The notes under the pieces: model-generated
The model's database searches: none
What the model was told of the DNA's origin: nothing
What the model saw: the letters and a program-made list of their open reading frames with translations, nothing else
Made by a program: the position numbers and the translations under genes
Assembly: GCA_014360825.1 (NCBI GenBank)
Contig: JACIWT010000004.1
Location: 143,233-207,232, forward strand
Source of the DNA: Chloroflexota bacterium
Lineage (GTDB): Bacteria > Chloroflexota > Anaerolineae > UBA2200 > JACIWT01
DNA length: 64,000 nt
Direction: 5' to 3'
Shown here: one piece after another, positions 15,628 through 24,386 of the stretch
Layout: each line of letters starts with the position of its first letter
Numbering within the stretch: position 1 is the first letter of the stretch

Positions 15628-16437
15628 ATGCTAAGGCTGCACGTGTTCGATACCGGCTGGGTGACCGTAAAGGAGAAATACCTTTTCGTAGGCGGGGGAG
15701 AAAAGGAACGCAGGTTGCCGGTGTTAGCCTTTGTCATCGAACACCCCGCCGGCCTGGTGGTCTTCGATACCGGCCTCAGTAGCCAGGTCGCCCACAACCC
15801 GGCCTCCTACCTGGGCCCTCTCTACAACCGCCTCCTCCCCTTCCGTTCCCTGCCGGACATGGACCTGCCCAGCCAGATGCGACAGCGTGGCCTCGCCCCC
15901 GAGAATGTCCGCACCGTCATCCTCTCCCACTTGCATTTCGATCACACCGGTGGGTTGCGGGCTTTCCAGAACGCGGAGGTGAAAGTTTCGGAAGTGGAGT
16001 GGACAGCCGCCCAGGGCCGGCTGACCTTCGTCAGGGGTTACAAGAAGCAAGAGTACGCCGGCTTGCCCATCCAGCCCATCGTTTACGGCGGAAGCCCCGA
16101 CGCGGACAGCCGCTCGTCCTACGATGTGATGGGCGATGGCCAGATCGTGCTGGTGCCCACCTACGGCCACACCCGCGGCCATCAATCCCTTTTGCTGGAC
16201 TTGGATTCTGGCCTGGTTTTACTGGCTGGCGACGCGGTCTATTGCGCGGAGAATTACACCAAACCCGCCGCCCAGCCCATGGCCGACCACGGCACCGCCG
16301 GCTGGCAGAGCGTGGTCAACATCCGGGGGCTCTGGCGCGCCCACCCCGACATACTCATCCTGCCCGCCCACGATGCCTTGAGCCTGCAGAATCCCAGGCC
16401 GGATATCCTCGTCGGCCCACAATGGCAATGGGCCTAA
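15628..16437 (+). CDS. Metallo-beta-lactamase-fold hydrolase, AHL-lactonase-like
   Basis: 269 residues. Zinc ligands sit in SHLHFDHTGG (about 110-119), GHTRGHQ (about 185-191), the Asp of LAGDAVY (about 205) and PAHD near 250. The spacing and length match the N-acyl homoserine lactonase/AttM-like branch. The family hydrolyses lactones and esters, but substrate identity cannot be assigned and quorum quenching is only one possibility. Start: ATG with GAGGAGGG upstream. The stop overlaps the 3' end of the convergent gene by four bases. Confidence 0.85.
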   Translation: MLRLHVFDTGWVTVKEKYLFVGGGEKERRLPVLAFVIEHPAGLVVFDTGLSSQVAHNPASYLGPLYNRLLPFRSLPDMDLPSQMRQRGLAPENVRTVILSHLHFDHTGGLRAFQNAEVKVSEVEWTAAQGRLTFVRGYKKQEYAGLPIQPIVYGGSPDADSRSSYDVMGDGQIVLVPTYGHTRGHQSLLLDLDSGLVLLAGDAVYCAENYTKPAAQPMADHGTAGWQSVVNIRGLWRAHPDILILPAHDALSLQNPRPDILVGPQWQWA

Positions 16438-17012
16438 GCCCCCAGCCGAGGCTTGCACAGGATTTCCATCACCCTCAGGTCGAAGAAACTCTGGGCGTTG
16501 GCAGGCTGGAGCACCAGCGCCGTATCGGCCCCTCGTCCGGTCCCGGCGATGGCGATGCACGGCTCGCCCGTGCGCACCAAACCCGCATCGGCTGCCATCA
16601 GGGCGATCTCCACGCACACTTTCGTGCCCTCGCCGAAGATGCGCAACGTGTTGGCCACGATCTCCTCGAGTTCGTAGGTGCCCCACTTCTTGCGCACCGC
16701 TCGCCCCACACCCCCGAAGGCGTGCTGACAGGTGAGGATCTTCGCCCCCAGGGCCTCGATGCGCGCCCGGTTCTCCGGCGTCAGTTCCTGGGCGTTGGGC
16801 GCAGCAAAGCCCGTGGAGTGTGTAACTACCACCAGATCATATCCGGTGAATAGTTCTGCCGCCGCCACCCCGGTATCCCCGAAAGTGGAAGCAACCAGGA
16901 TGGAGCGGATGCCCAGTTCGTCGGCGCGGCGTTTGGCGATTTGCAAGACGGCGTCGGTATTGCCGCGCCCTGGTTTCGCAAAGTAGGTGCCTGGCACTGT
17001 AATGTCGCTCAT
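16434..17012 (-). CDS. Pyruvate-kinase C-terminal-domain-like protein (COG1751 type)
   Basis: 192 residues from the ATG at 17012 (MSDITVPGTYFAKPGRGNTD). The protein resembles the free-standing alpha/beta domain related to the pyruvate kinase C-terminal domain. It has ILVASTFGDTGVAAAELFTG near residue 40 and an IAGTGRGADTALVL glycine-rich loop near 150. The family function is unknown. The start is chosen because upstream in-frame sequence is basic and non-homologous. It follows the DUF559 gene by eight bases on the same strand. Confidence 0.8.
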   Translation of the reverse strand: MSDITVPGTYFAKPGRGNTDAVLQIAKRRADELGIRSILVASTFGDTGVAAAELFTGYDLVVVTHSTGFAAPNAQELTPENRARIEALGAKILTCQHAFGGVGRAVRKKWGTYELEEIVANTLRIFGEGTKVCVEIALMAADAGLVRTGEPCIAIAGTGRGADTALVLQPANAQSFFDLRVMEILCKPRLGA

Positions 17013-17020
17013 CGCTCTCC

Positions 17021-17845
17021 TCAGAATAGTTCTAATTGGATGGGTTCTCCGGTATCGTGATGGCGGAAGAGCCTGGAGATGGTTCCCTTCCGGCTCATCC
17101 CTCCCAAGCCATTGATGGTCTCCTTCACGGCGTGAACGCAGGCCGGCAACTCCCTCTCTATCTGCGCCGACCCGAAGCGCAGCACGGCCCAGCCCTTGCT
17201 CGTCAGGTAGTTGTTGCGGGCGTTGTCCTGCGGGATGCGCTCGGGGTCCGCGTGCCAGGTGTCGCCGTCGCATTCCACGTCAATCCGGCCCCGCTCACAG
17301 AAGACGGCGAAATCCAGGCAGTAGGCTTCTTGTCCCTCGCCGATGTAGTACTGCCGCTCGGCTTCGATCTCCGCCTGCTTGAGCGCGTACCAGAGGGTAT
17401 CTTCGAGAGGGCTCTCGTCGAAGAGGTCGTTGATTTCCTCGGCGCGCAGCAATTTGGGGAGCGTGGTGGGGATGAAGGTGATGCGTCGCCAGCGCTTGCT
17501 GACGATGGGGCGCGGCAGGCGCATCAGTGGGCCGATATCCACCCGGTAGTACCAATCATCGGCGCGGGGGTGGTCCCTCTCCTCGGGCAAAAGGTCGGCG
17601 CGGCGGACGGTGGCGTAGCGTCGGACCCGGGCGTAGTAGTTCACCGCCCATTTCTCGGGCCCGAAGACCTTGGTCTGGTAGAAGGCGAGGTAAGCAGCGC
17701 GCAGGCGTTTGGGAGCCGAACGCAAAGGGATGCGATACCAATGTTGGTCTCGGGCGATTTCGAAATCGCGCCGGCTGTTCATGACCGCGACAAGCACCTG
17801 GGGCGCTGAGGAGTCTTTGCCTGTAACCTTGGTCCTTGGCGACAT
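17021..17845 (-). CDS. DUF559 (Vsr-like fold) domain protein
   Basis: 274 residues. The C-terminal third carries a DUF559/very-short-patch-repair-nuclease-like motif: RIDVECDGDTWHADPER, with Asp and Glu as likely metal ligands, then DNARNNYLTSKGWAVLRFGS. The N-terminal region (residues about 25-150) is basic and may bind nucleic acid. Two ATGs (17851, 17845) are possible; 17845 has GGGGA at better spacing. It is divergent from an Mrr-type endonuclease gene 160 bases away, so a defence or repair role is plausible but unproven. Confidence 0.75.
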   Translation of the reverse strand: MSPRTKVTGKDSSAPQVLVAVMNSRRDFEIARDQHWYRIPLRSAPKRLRAAYLAFYQTKVFGPEKWAVNYYARVRRYATVRRADLLPEERDHPRADDWYYRVDIGPLMRLPRPIVSKRWRRITFIPTTLPKLLRAEEINDLFDESPLEDTLWYALKQAEIEAERQYYIGEGQEAYCLDFAVFCERGRIDVECDGDTWHADPERIPQDNARNNYLTSKGWAVLRFGSAQIERELPACVHAVKETINGLGGMSRKGTISRLFRHHDTGEPIQLELF

Positions 17846-17904
17846 GATCATTCCCCGAGCAGGATTTTAACTGCAAGGGGCGATTTTGGCAAAACTCGCC
17901 TTGA

Positions 17905-17933
17905 TTGACGCAGAGTGGGTTTCGTGATATGAT
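17905..17933 (+). promoter_or_regulatory. Promoter of the Mrr-type endonuclease gene
   Basis: TTGACG (17905-17910), 17 bases, TATGAT (17928-17933). The GTG start at 18008 is 75 bases downstream. Confidence 0.65.
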
Positions 17934-18007
17934 AACATGGAAAGTTGGAGCCCGTAGGACACATTGAGCCTGGATGAGGCCCAGGAGCAACAAGAGGAGG
18001 TGTTATT

Positions 18008-19006
18008 GTGACCAAACCAAAACGCGCCTGGATGGTACGTGCTGGGAGCGAGAACGAACTCGCAGATCTAGTTGAGGTGAACAGCGCTGTAGCCATCGGT
18101 TGGGCCAAAATGGGGGACGTTTCAGGCCTTAGGGGACGCGAGCAATTCAAGCAACGCTTCCAAGAAGTCTATCCAGATGTGTCCCCAGCGCGCATTAGTG
18201 TTAACGCTGGCCAAATGTATCGCTTCGCACAGGAGATGCACGAGGATGACTATGTCCTCACTTATATCAAGGCGAGCCGAGAAGTGCTGATTGGACTGGT
18301 GGAGGGGCCATACGAATACCGCAAAGATGTGTTCCCCGACCGTTACCCTCATATGCGCCGGGTCCAGTGGCTAAGAAAGGTATCACGGGATGACTTTAGT
18401 GCCCCAGCACGCAATTCTATGGGTGGTCTCGCGACTGTTTTCCAACTAGACGAGCATCTGGAAGAAATTCACAGAATCGCCACTGCTACAGAAGAGGCGC
18501 CTGCTACCCCAGGTGAAGGCGAGGAACTCCCCTTCTTTTTTGAAGAAGTGAAGGCAAGGGCCGATGAACTGATCGCCGATATCATCAGCCGCCTAGATCC
18601 TTACGACTTTCAAGATTTGGTGGCGGCAGTGTTGCGAGCCATGGGCTTCCGGGCCGTGAGTACTTCGCCTGGATCAGATCGTGGAGTAGATATCATAGCC
18701 CATTCAGACCCATTTGGTTTTGAGCAACCCCGGATCAAAGTGCAGGTCAAGCATCGGAAAGGAACAGTAGGCGGACCAGAAATGCGTGCATTTCTGGGAT
18801 CACTGCGCACCGGCGACAGTGGTTTGTACGTGTCTACTGGTGGATTTTCCGATGACGCAAAGCGAGAGACAGAACGCTCCCGCGAACCGGTAGCCTTGCT
18901 TGACCGGGATGGCTTCATCCAACTGCTACTAGAACATTACGAAGCGCTGGACCCCGAGTACAAGGCCCGAGTTCCGTTGCGTAAGCTGTGGGTGCCGGCA
19001 GGATAG
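18008..19006 (+). CDS. Mrr-type restriction endonuclease with N-terminal PUA/EVE-like domain
   Basis: 332 residues from a GTG preceded by AGAGGAGG. The N-terminal 150 residues (AWMVRAGSENELADLVEVNS, then VLIGLVEGPYEY) look like the modified-base-sensing EVE/PUA-type domain seen in COG4127 proteins. The C-terminal domain is Mrr-cat: FQDLVAAVLRAMGF, GSDRGVDIIAHSD and KVQVKHRKG, which give the Asp...QxK catalytic core (about residues 222-248). Mrr enzymes usually cut methylated foreign DNA, so no cognate methylase is needed, and none is present. Confidence 0.85.
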   Translation: MTKPKRAWMVRAGSENELADLVEVNSAVAIGWAKMGDVSGLRGREQFKQRFQEVYPDVSPARISVNAGQMYRFAQEMHEDDYVLTYIKASREVLIGLVEGPYEYRKDVFPDRYPHMRRVQWLRKVSRDDFSAPARNSMGGLATVFQLDEHLEEIHRIATATEEAPATPGEGEELPFFFEEVKARADELIADIISRLDPYDFQDLVAAVLRAMGFRAVSTSPGSDRGVDIIAHSDPFGFEQPRIKVQVKHRKGTVGGPEMRAFLGSLRTGDSGLYVSTGGFSDDAKRETERSREPVALLDRDGFIQLLLEHYEALDPEYKARVPLRKLWVPAG

Positions 19007-19079
19007 AAGGCAACGTGTATGTCCATCTCATAGAGTGAGGGAGACAACTAGAGTTACACCACTGTCTGGGAGGAACTAT

Positions 19080-19223
19080 ATGCTGACCATTCGTGATTTC
19101 ATTTATCTTGATGTCGAAAGGCACAAATCGATACTTTCTCAAATAGACCGTGGCTTGCTGGAAAGTACGGCACAGGCTACTCTGAGCAAAGAGGAAATCA
19201 AGATCAGCGAGGAAACAGCATGA
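19080..19223 (+). pseudogene. N-terminal fragment resembling DUF6414 proteins
   Basis: A 47-residue frame from the ATG at 19080 reads MLTIRDFIYLDVERHKSILS and continues with SQIDRGLLES. This resembles the start of DUF6414-like proteins (pattern F-YLD...SILSQ...GL), which normally exceed 200 residues. The frame ends where the transposase gene begins, and no remainder is seen on the far side. It is probably a gene truncated by the transposase insertion or a deletion. The family match is from memory and tentative. Confidence 0.5.
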
Positions 19224-19822
19224 CACACGACCCGGAAAAACACCACCGCCGTTCAATCAGGTTGCAGGATTACGATTATTCCCAGCCTGGCGCCTATTTC
19301 CTGACCATCTGCACCCAGGATCAGCAGTGCCTTTTCGGAGAAATCGTTGACGGAGAAATGCAGTTGAACGACGCCGGGCGAATGATTGCGCGATGGTGGG
19401 AAGAATTACCAAACAAATTCCCATCGGCCGAAACGGACGAATACGTCGTTATGCCCAATCATTTTCACGGCATCGTCATAATCGTAGGGGCGGACCTGTG
19501 TGTCCGCCCCGATCCGGGCACACACGTCGGTGTGCCCCTACCGGAAATGGTGCAATGGTTCAAAACTATGACGACCAATGAATATATTCGCGGGGTCAAG
19601 CAACACGGCTGGCACCCATTCCCCGGCAAATTGTGGCAACGAAATTACTACGAACATGTCATCCGTAACGAACAATCGTTGCACAGAATCCGTGAATACA
19701 TTGCGACTAATCCCCAGCGTTGGTCACTCGACAAGGAGAATCCCCAGCGCCGGGGTGCAGATGATTTCGATCTCTGGTTAGAGTCGTTCAGGACGCGCCC
19801 GGCCTCAGGGCGCGAAACATGA
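19220..19822 (+). mobile_element. REP-associated tyrosine transposase (RAYT, Y1/HUH type)
   Basis: 200 residues. It has the HUH motif MPNHFHGIVIIV (about 78-89) and the C-terminal catalytic region RNYYEHVIRNEQSLHRIREY with the nucleophilic Tyr in REYIATNP. The family nicks and joins single-stranded REP hairpins. Between these motifs the reading frame passes through a palindromic REP (19484-19541), giving VGADLCVRPDPGTHVGVPLP, in the linker where family members vary in length. Another related hairpin lies just downstream (19838-19865). The protein looks full length and may be active. Confidence 0.88.
19484..19541. repeat. REP palindrome embedded in the transposase coding sequence
   Basis: The element is bounded by GTAGGGG (19484-19490) and CCCCTAC (19535-19541). 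It contains two hairpins: GGGGCGGAC/GTCCGCCCC (19487-19510) and GGGCACAC/GTGTGCCC (19516-19537). The reading frame is kept open throughout. Confidence 0.85.
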
Positions 19823-19837
19823 ACTACCACGTTTGTA

Positions 19838-19865
19838 GTAGGGGCAGACCTGCGTGTCTGGCCCC
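19838..19865. repeat. Second REP hairpin downstream of the transposase
   Basis: GTAGGGGCAGAC (19838-19849) pairs with GTCTGGCCCC (19856-19865) with one bulge. The GTAGGGGC head is the same as in the copy inside the transposase gene. It lies in the cysK leader. Confidence 0.7.
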
Positions 19866-19892
19866 TGCGTGTCTGACCCTGGAGGGAACGAC

Positions 19893-20819
19893 ATGAAAAT
19901 CGCCAATAGCATCACCGAACTGGTCGGCAATACCCCTCTGGTGCGGCTCAATCGGCTGACCGCTGGCGCCGTCGCCGAGGTAGTGGCCAAGTTGGAATAT
20001 TTCAACCCCGCAGGGAGCGTAAAGGACCGCATCGGCGTCTCCATGATCGAGGCGGCCGAGAAGGCCGGCCTCATCGGGCCCGACACGGTCATCATCGAGC
20101 CCACCAGTGGCAACACCGGCATCGCGCTGGCCTTCGTCGCTGCGGCCAAAGGCTACCGGCTAATCCTGACCATGCCCGAGACCATGAGTGCGGAGCGCCG
20201 TCGCCTGCTCCAAGCCTATGGCGCAAAACTGGTCCTCACCCCCGGCACAGAAGGCATGCGCGGCGCCATCCGCAAGGCCGAAGAACTGGTGGCCCAGATG
20301 CCCAACGCCTTCATGCCCCAGCAATTCAAGAACCCCGCCAACCCCGAAATCCACCGCCGCACCACGGCCGAGGAAATCTGGCGCGACACTGACGGCCGGG
20401 TAGACATCCTGGTGGCCGGCGTGGGCACCGGTGGCACCATCACCGGCGTGAGCGAGGTCATCAAGGCCCGCAAGCCGGACTTTAAGGCCATCGCCGTGGA
20501 ACCTGCCGCCTCGCCGGTGCTGTCGGGCGGCAAGCCAGGGCCACACAAGATCCAGGGCATCGGGGCAGGCTTCATTCCCGATGTGCTGAACACGGCGGTC
20601 GTTGACGAAGTCATCCAGGTGACGGACGAGGATGCCTTCGACACAGCTCGGCGGATGGCGAAAGAGGAAGGGCTGCTAGTAGGTATCTCATCGGGCGCGG
20701 CCACGTGGGCGGCGCTTCAGGTGGCGCGGCGGCCGGAAAATAAAGACAAGTTGATCGTGGTCATTATTCCCAGTTGCGGGGAGCGCTACCTGAGCACGCT
20801 CCTCTTCGCCGAGGCTTAG
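19893..20819 (+). CDS. cysK: Cysteine synthase A (O-acetylserine sulfhydrylase)
   Basis: 308 residues from the ATG at 19893, with GGAGGGAACG upstream. The PLP lysine is Lys44 in NPAGSVKDR. The substrate loop TSGNTG and the PLP-phosphate loop VGTGGTITG are present. It converts O-acetylserine and sulfide to cysteine. The C-terminal part matches CysK rather than CysM or cystathionine beta-synthase (no CBS domains). The leader contains a REP hairpin left by the neighbouring transposase, and no dedicated promoter is obvious. Confidence 0.95.
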   Translation: MKIANSITELVGNTPLVRLNRLTAGAVAEVVAKLEYFNPAGSVKDRIGVSMIEAAEKAGLIGPDTVIIEPTSGNTGIALAFVAAAKGYRLILTMPETMSAERRRLLQAYGAKLVLTPGTEGMRGAIRKAEELVAQMPNAFMPQQFKNPANPEIHRRTTAEEIWRDTDGRVDILVAGVGTGGTITGVSEVIKARKPDFKAIAVEPAASPVLSGGKPGPHKIQGIGAGFIPDVLNTAVVDEVIQVTDEDAFDTARRMAKEEGLLVGISSGAATWAALQVARRPENKDKLIVVIIPSCGERYLSTLLFAEA

Positions 20820-20823
20820 GCTA

Positions 20824-20890
20824 ACCACAAAGCCACGAGGATGCTAAGCGGCAATTTTTATGTAACCTTCGTGCCCTCGAGCCTTCGTGG
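20824..20890. repeat. Imperfect palindromic repeat between convergent genes (copy C)
   Basis: The left arm ACCACAAAGCCACGAGG (20824-20840) pairs imperfectly with a right arm ending CTCGAGCCTTCGTGG (20876-20890). It is related to 4971-5044 and again lies between two convergent genes (cysK and the HD gene). Confidence 0.65.
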
Positions 20891-20896
20891 CAGAGA

Positions 20897-21532
20897 CTAG
20901 ATCTCCCCCCTCACCTCTCGATCCAGGCGCTCGAAGAAGGCGGCCATATAAGCGTGGCGCTCCTCGGCTAGGCGACGCGCCGTCGGGGTATAGAGCATAT
21001 CCTTCAGGTGCGAGAGTTTGTAGACGTACTCGTGGCAGGGCGTGTGGCATGGCGCGGCATTCTCCTCCAGAGAAGACACAGGGCGCTCAACGTAGTCTGG
21101 CGGGACCTCCGCCCAGAGGCGCTGCCCCTCGCGTCCAGCCACGGCGTAGGCCCGGGCCACACCAATGGCCCCGATAGCGTCCAGTTTGTCGGCGTCGTAG
21201 AGCACCTGCGCCTCCAGTGTGCGCGGGGCCCGACGCTCTCGAAAACGATGCGAGGCAATGGCCTCCGCCACTGCCTCCACCCGTTCCGGTGGATGCCCGG
21301 CCAGGATCACCCGTGCCCGTGCTGCTCCCGCCGCCGCGTGGGGTGGCCCGCCACGGGCCTCATCGGCGCGAGCCACATCGTGTAGCAATGCTGCCGCCCG
21401 CACGATCTCCACATCTGCGCCCTCGGCCAGGGCGATGCGCTCAGCCAGCCGCATCACCCGCAGGACGTGGTCGAAATCATGCGCCGCCTCTGCCCCCTGG
21501 TAGTAAGCGCGCGCCTCTTCCACCGTGATCAC
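20897..21532 (-). CDS. HD-domain metal-dependent phosphohydrolase
   Basis: 211 residues from a GTG at 21532 that overlaps the stop of the upstream gene. AGGAGG sits nine bases before it, and a longer in-frame start at 21691 lies inside that gene. The metal-binding set is visible: HDFDHVLRV (about 16), ALLHDVARAD (about 47) and a later YDADKLDAIGA. This is the YedJ/uncharacterised HD subgroup. The substrate is unknown; nucleotides or cyclic nucleotides are usual for the fold. It is the last gene of the ygfK operon. Confidence 0.85.
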   Translation of the reverse strand: MITVEEARAYYQGAEAAHDFDHVLRVMRLAERIALAEGADVEIVRAAALLHDVARADEARGGPPHAAAGAARARVILAGHPPERVEAVAEAIASHRFRERRAPRTLEAQVLYDADKLDAIGAIGVARAYAVAGREGQRLWAEVPPDYVERPVSSLEENAAPCHTPCHEYVYKLSHLKDMLYTPTARRLAEERHAYMAAFFERLDREVRGEI

Positions 21533-22218
21533 ACCCCCATCCCTCCTGCTGTCCGGCGTCCCAGCCACAGGGCAGCCAAGCCCAATAGTGCCGCCTCGGT
21601 GAGAGCCAAGACCGCCAACACCAACGTTCCATCCATCCAGAACTCCAGCGGGAAAAGTTGGATGAGCGTATCGCTGTAGGCGAAAAGCCACGTCTCGCCC
21701 TCAAAGAACATGCGGTGGAAGAGGACGAAGAAGGCGTCGAAGTTCAGAAATGCCACCAGGCCGACGCCCAGGATGAAGGCTATCAGCAAGATACATCCGC
21801 GCACCACGTAGGAGGCCGCCACCGGGCGGGTCTCTGGGTCGAGGAGCAAGAGCGCCAGCCCGGCGAGCATCACCACGCCGCAGATGAACTGCGCCGCCAT
21901 CATCCCACCCACCACCGCCTTCACGTCCACCATATGGCGGATCTCCCGCTCGTTGTAGGCGGGGCCCTGCCGCGTGGACATACTCCGCAGATAACCTTCA
22001 TCCTCGTTGGACCGCAGGTAGTGGACGGTCTGTAGCGCCAGCCCCAGCCGCTCGTTGGCAGTGTAGCGCTCAGATGGCGGAAAGCCGGGGCGGCTGTATT
22101 CCCAAGCGATGTAGGCTGGCGTCAGCAGGAAATAGAGGTTGGAAAGCAATAGGAAGCCGGGGACTGCCAGCACGACCAGTGTTTTTGTCAGGGTCCTTAC
22201 CACAGGTGGTAATCGCAT
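21529..22218 (-). CDS. TIGR01906 (DUF1461) integral membrane protein
   Basis: 229 residues with four to five hydrophobic helices (about 12-35, 104-126, 137-160 and 196-220). The C-terminal signature FFEGETWLFAYSDTLIQLFP is characteristic of this family. An extracytoplasmic loop rich in charged residues (about 40-95) separates the first two helices. Related lactobacillar Lit proteins (lipoprotein intramolecular transacylases) belong to the same broad DUF1461 group, so lipoprotein acyl transfer is one possibility, but I would not assign it. It starts one base after the PIG-L stop. Confidence 0.8.
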   Translation of the reverse strand: MRLPPVVRTLTKTLVVLAVPGFLLLSNLYFLLTPAYIAWEYSRPGFPPSERYTANERLGLALQTVHYLRSNEDEGYLRSMSTRQGPAYNEREIRHMVDVKAVVGGMMAAQFICGVVMLAGLALLLLDPETRPVAASYVVRGCILLIAFILGVGLVAFLNFDAFFVLFHRMFFEGETWLFAYSDTLIQLFPLEFWMDGTLVLAVLALTEAALLGLAALWLGRRTAGGMGV

Positions 22219-22219
22219 C

Positions 22220-23005
22220 TCACTCCCCCATCCAGAAACGTTCCGCGTACCCTTGGCCCCCCGCTACCGAGGCGCAATATGCCCGCACGCGCTGAGCCAT
22301 GGCTTCCGCGCTGCCGAAAAGCATGCCTATTTGTGAGACGTAATGCCGGATGGCGGCGATACGTGCTGCCACATCCTCTTCTGCCAGCGGACGCACGAGG
22401 GGCCGTACAGGAAGCGTGTGGGCCGAAAGGGCCATCTCCAGTCCGGTGGGATTCTCCACGTACGGGAAGTCCTCGTAGAAGACGATTCGCGGCGACACGG
22501 TCACAACATATCGCGCCACCCGGCTGACCACCTGGTGGTCTACGTGACGACCTGCTCCCAACGGCAGATACACGCTCGTGAGCCCTGGCTTGATGTGAGG
22601 CCGCACCGCCCCCGCGATGTCGGCGCTCAGATTCTCCTCGCCGGGGTGCACCTCGCCGAGGATGGCATCCTCGGAAGCGTACAGGAACGTCCCGTCCGTC
22701 GGATGGCGGCGGTAGATACAATCGAGGAAATCGAGGTGCAGGTAATCGGCGCCCAGGAAGCGCAGGGCAATACTATCCTCCGCCCGTCGCACCCTCACCG
22801 GGTCTGGTGGACTCCCCCAGCGGCGGTGCTGTTCCAGGGCGAAAGGTGACAGGTTCTCGTAGTCCGGGATACCCGCACAGCAGGTGATGACGAGCACGCC
22901 CTCGCCATGGGATGTCTGCTGGTAGATAGTTCCCCCGCAGGACAGTACTGCGTCGTCCGGGTGCGGCGACAGATACACATGTTGATACGAGCGGTCTGGA
23001 GGCAT
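22220..23005 (-). CDS. PIG-L/LmbE-family zinc deacetylase
   Basis: 261 residues. SPHPDDAVLSCGG (residues 13-25) holds the zinc-binding His15 and Asp18. A second zinc His comes from GRHVDHQVV (about 148). The family removes acetyl groups from N-acetylglucosamine-type conjugates, for example in mycothiol, bacillithiol or glycolipid synthesis. Which conjugate is deacetylated here is unknown. It sits in an operon between the ssnA and TIGR01906 genes. Confidence 0.88.
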   Translation of the reverse strand: MPPDRSYQHVYLSPHPDDAVLSCGGTIYQQTSHGEGVLVITCCAGIPDYENLSPFALEQHRRWGSPPDPVRVRRAEDSIALRFLGADYLHLDFLDCIYRRHPTDGTFLYASEDAILGEVHPGEENLSADIAGAVRPHIKPGLTSVYLPLGAGRHVDHQVVSRVARYVVTVSPRIVFYEDFPYVENPTGLEMALSAHTLPVRPLVRPLAEEDVAARIAAIRHYVSQIGMLFGSAEAMAQRVRAYCASVAGGQGYAERFWMGE

Positions 23006-23022
23006 GTGTGCCTCAGTGTTGT

Positions 23023-24366
23023 TTATTCCAGCTCCTTATATCGCTGCCACACCGCTGCCGACAGTTCCCGCGCTCTGGCCGCAATCGTGGCCTCATCCAG
23101 CGTCAGCAGTACCCGATCGCGCATCAGCCACCTGCCAGCAACCATAGTGGAGGTAATGGCACTGGCCTCGAAGCCAAACAGGATGTGCCAGGGCAGGTTG
23201 CCCGCTGTCAACTCGGTGAAGGGGTGATAGTCCACCAGAATCAGATCCGCATAGGCACCAGGTGAAATCTCCCCCACCGCTGCCTCAGGCCAGAATATCC
23301 GCGCCAGGGCTGCGTTGTTGGTAACTGCCATCCGTATGATGTCATACCCGTTCGCCCGTCGCGGGTCACCGTGCCAGAGTTTGTGCACCAGATAGGCCGC
23401 CTTCCACTCGGCCCACATGTTGTTGCTGAAACCATCGTTCCCCATCGCCACCTTGATTCCGCCGCGCAGCATCGTCTCCACTGGGGCGACGCCAACGGCG
23501 TTGTTCATGTTAGAGCGGGGTTGGTGCGTGACCCAGGTGCCTGTATCGCGCAGGATCTCCATCTCCCAGGCGTCCACGTGCACGCAGTGTGCCAGGATGC
23601 TCTTGGGGCCGAGGATGCCGGCGTCGTGGAGGCGCTCGATGACCCGCTTCCCGCTGCGGCGCAGACTGTCTTCCTGGTCCGCCACCCCCTCGGCCGCGTG
23701 GATGTGAAAGCCAGTGTCCAGCCCTTTCGCCGCCGCCACGCAGTCCGCCAACGTCTCGTCCGAGAGAGTGAGGGAGGCGTGCAGGCCGAAGGATGCCCCC
23801 AGCAACGGATTGTCCATTCCCCGAACGGCCTTCAGGAAGCGGACGTTCTCCTCGATGCCAGCCAAAGCCTGGCCTCGGCCGTTGCGATCGGTTACCTCGT
23901 AGCACAGGCTGGCCCGCAGGCCGGCCCCAGTCACTGCGTCGGCGATCTGATCCAGGCTGCCACCAATGGCGGACGGACTGGCATGATGGTCTATCAGCGT
24001 GGTGGTCCCGTGTTTGATGGCATCCACCAGGCACACCAGCGCACTGTACTTGACGTCTTCATCCAACAGTGCGCGGTCCAATCGCCACCACAGTTTTCCC
24101 AGGATCTCGGGGAAGTCGCGCGGTGGGTCGCCGGGGATGGCCATGCCCCGGGCAAACGCGCCGTAGAAGTGGGTGTGGGCGCAGATATTCCCCGGCATAA
24201 TCAATTGTCCCCGCGCATCCACGATTTCGTCGTTTGGGTAAGCCTTCTTCAGGCTGGGGGTCGCGCCCACATCTGTGATCAGCGCTCCTTCCACGCGAAC
24301 AGCGCCGTTCTCGATAATCTTGTTCGCCTCGCCAAAGGTAATCACACGACCATTTGTGATGAGCAT
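23023..24366 (-). CDS. ssnA: SsnA-type aminohydrolase
   Basis: 447 residues of the amidohydrolase superfamily. The metal-binding HxH is in ICAHTHFYGAF (His64, His66), a second His in GFHIHAAEG (about 218) and the Asp in AMGNDGFSNNM (about 305). The length and the position right after ygfK match SsnA, the putative chlorohydrolase/aminohydrolase encoded with YgfK and selenium-dependent molybdenum hydroxylases. It probably deaminates a purine-like ring. It lies 20 bases downstream of ygfK. Confidence 0.87.
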   Translation of the reverse strand: MLITNGRVITFGEANKIIENGAVRVEGALITDVGATPSLKKAYPNDEIVDARGQLIMPGNICAHTHFYGAFARGMAIPGDPPRDFPEILGKLWWRLDRALLDEDVKYSALVCLVDAIKHGTTTLIDHHASPSAIGGSLDQIADAVTGAGLRASLCYEVTDRNGRGQALAGIEENVRFLKAVRGMDNPLLGASFGLHASLTLSDETLADCVAAAKGLDTGFHIHAAEGVADQEDSLRRSGKRVIERLHDAGILGPKSILAHCVHVDAWEMEILRDTGTWVTHQPRSNMNNAVGVAPVETMLRGGIKVAMGNDGFSNNMWAEWKAAYLVHKLWHGDPRRANGYDIIRMAVTNNAALARIFWPEAAVGEISPGAYADLILVDYHPFTELTAGNLPWHILFGFEASAITSTMVAGRWLMRDRVLLTLDEATIAARARELSAAVWQRYKELE

Positions 24367-24386
24367 AATCTTTCCTCCTCGTTTGG

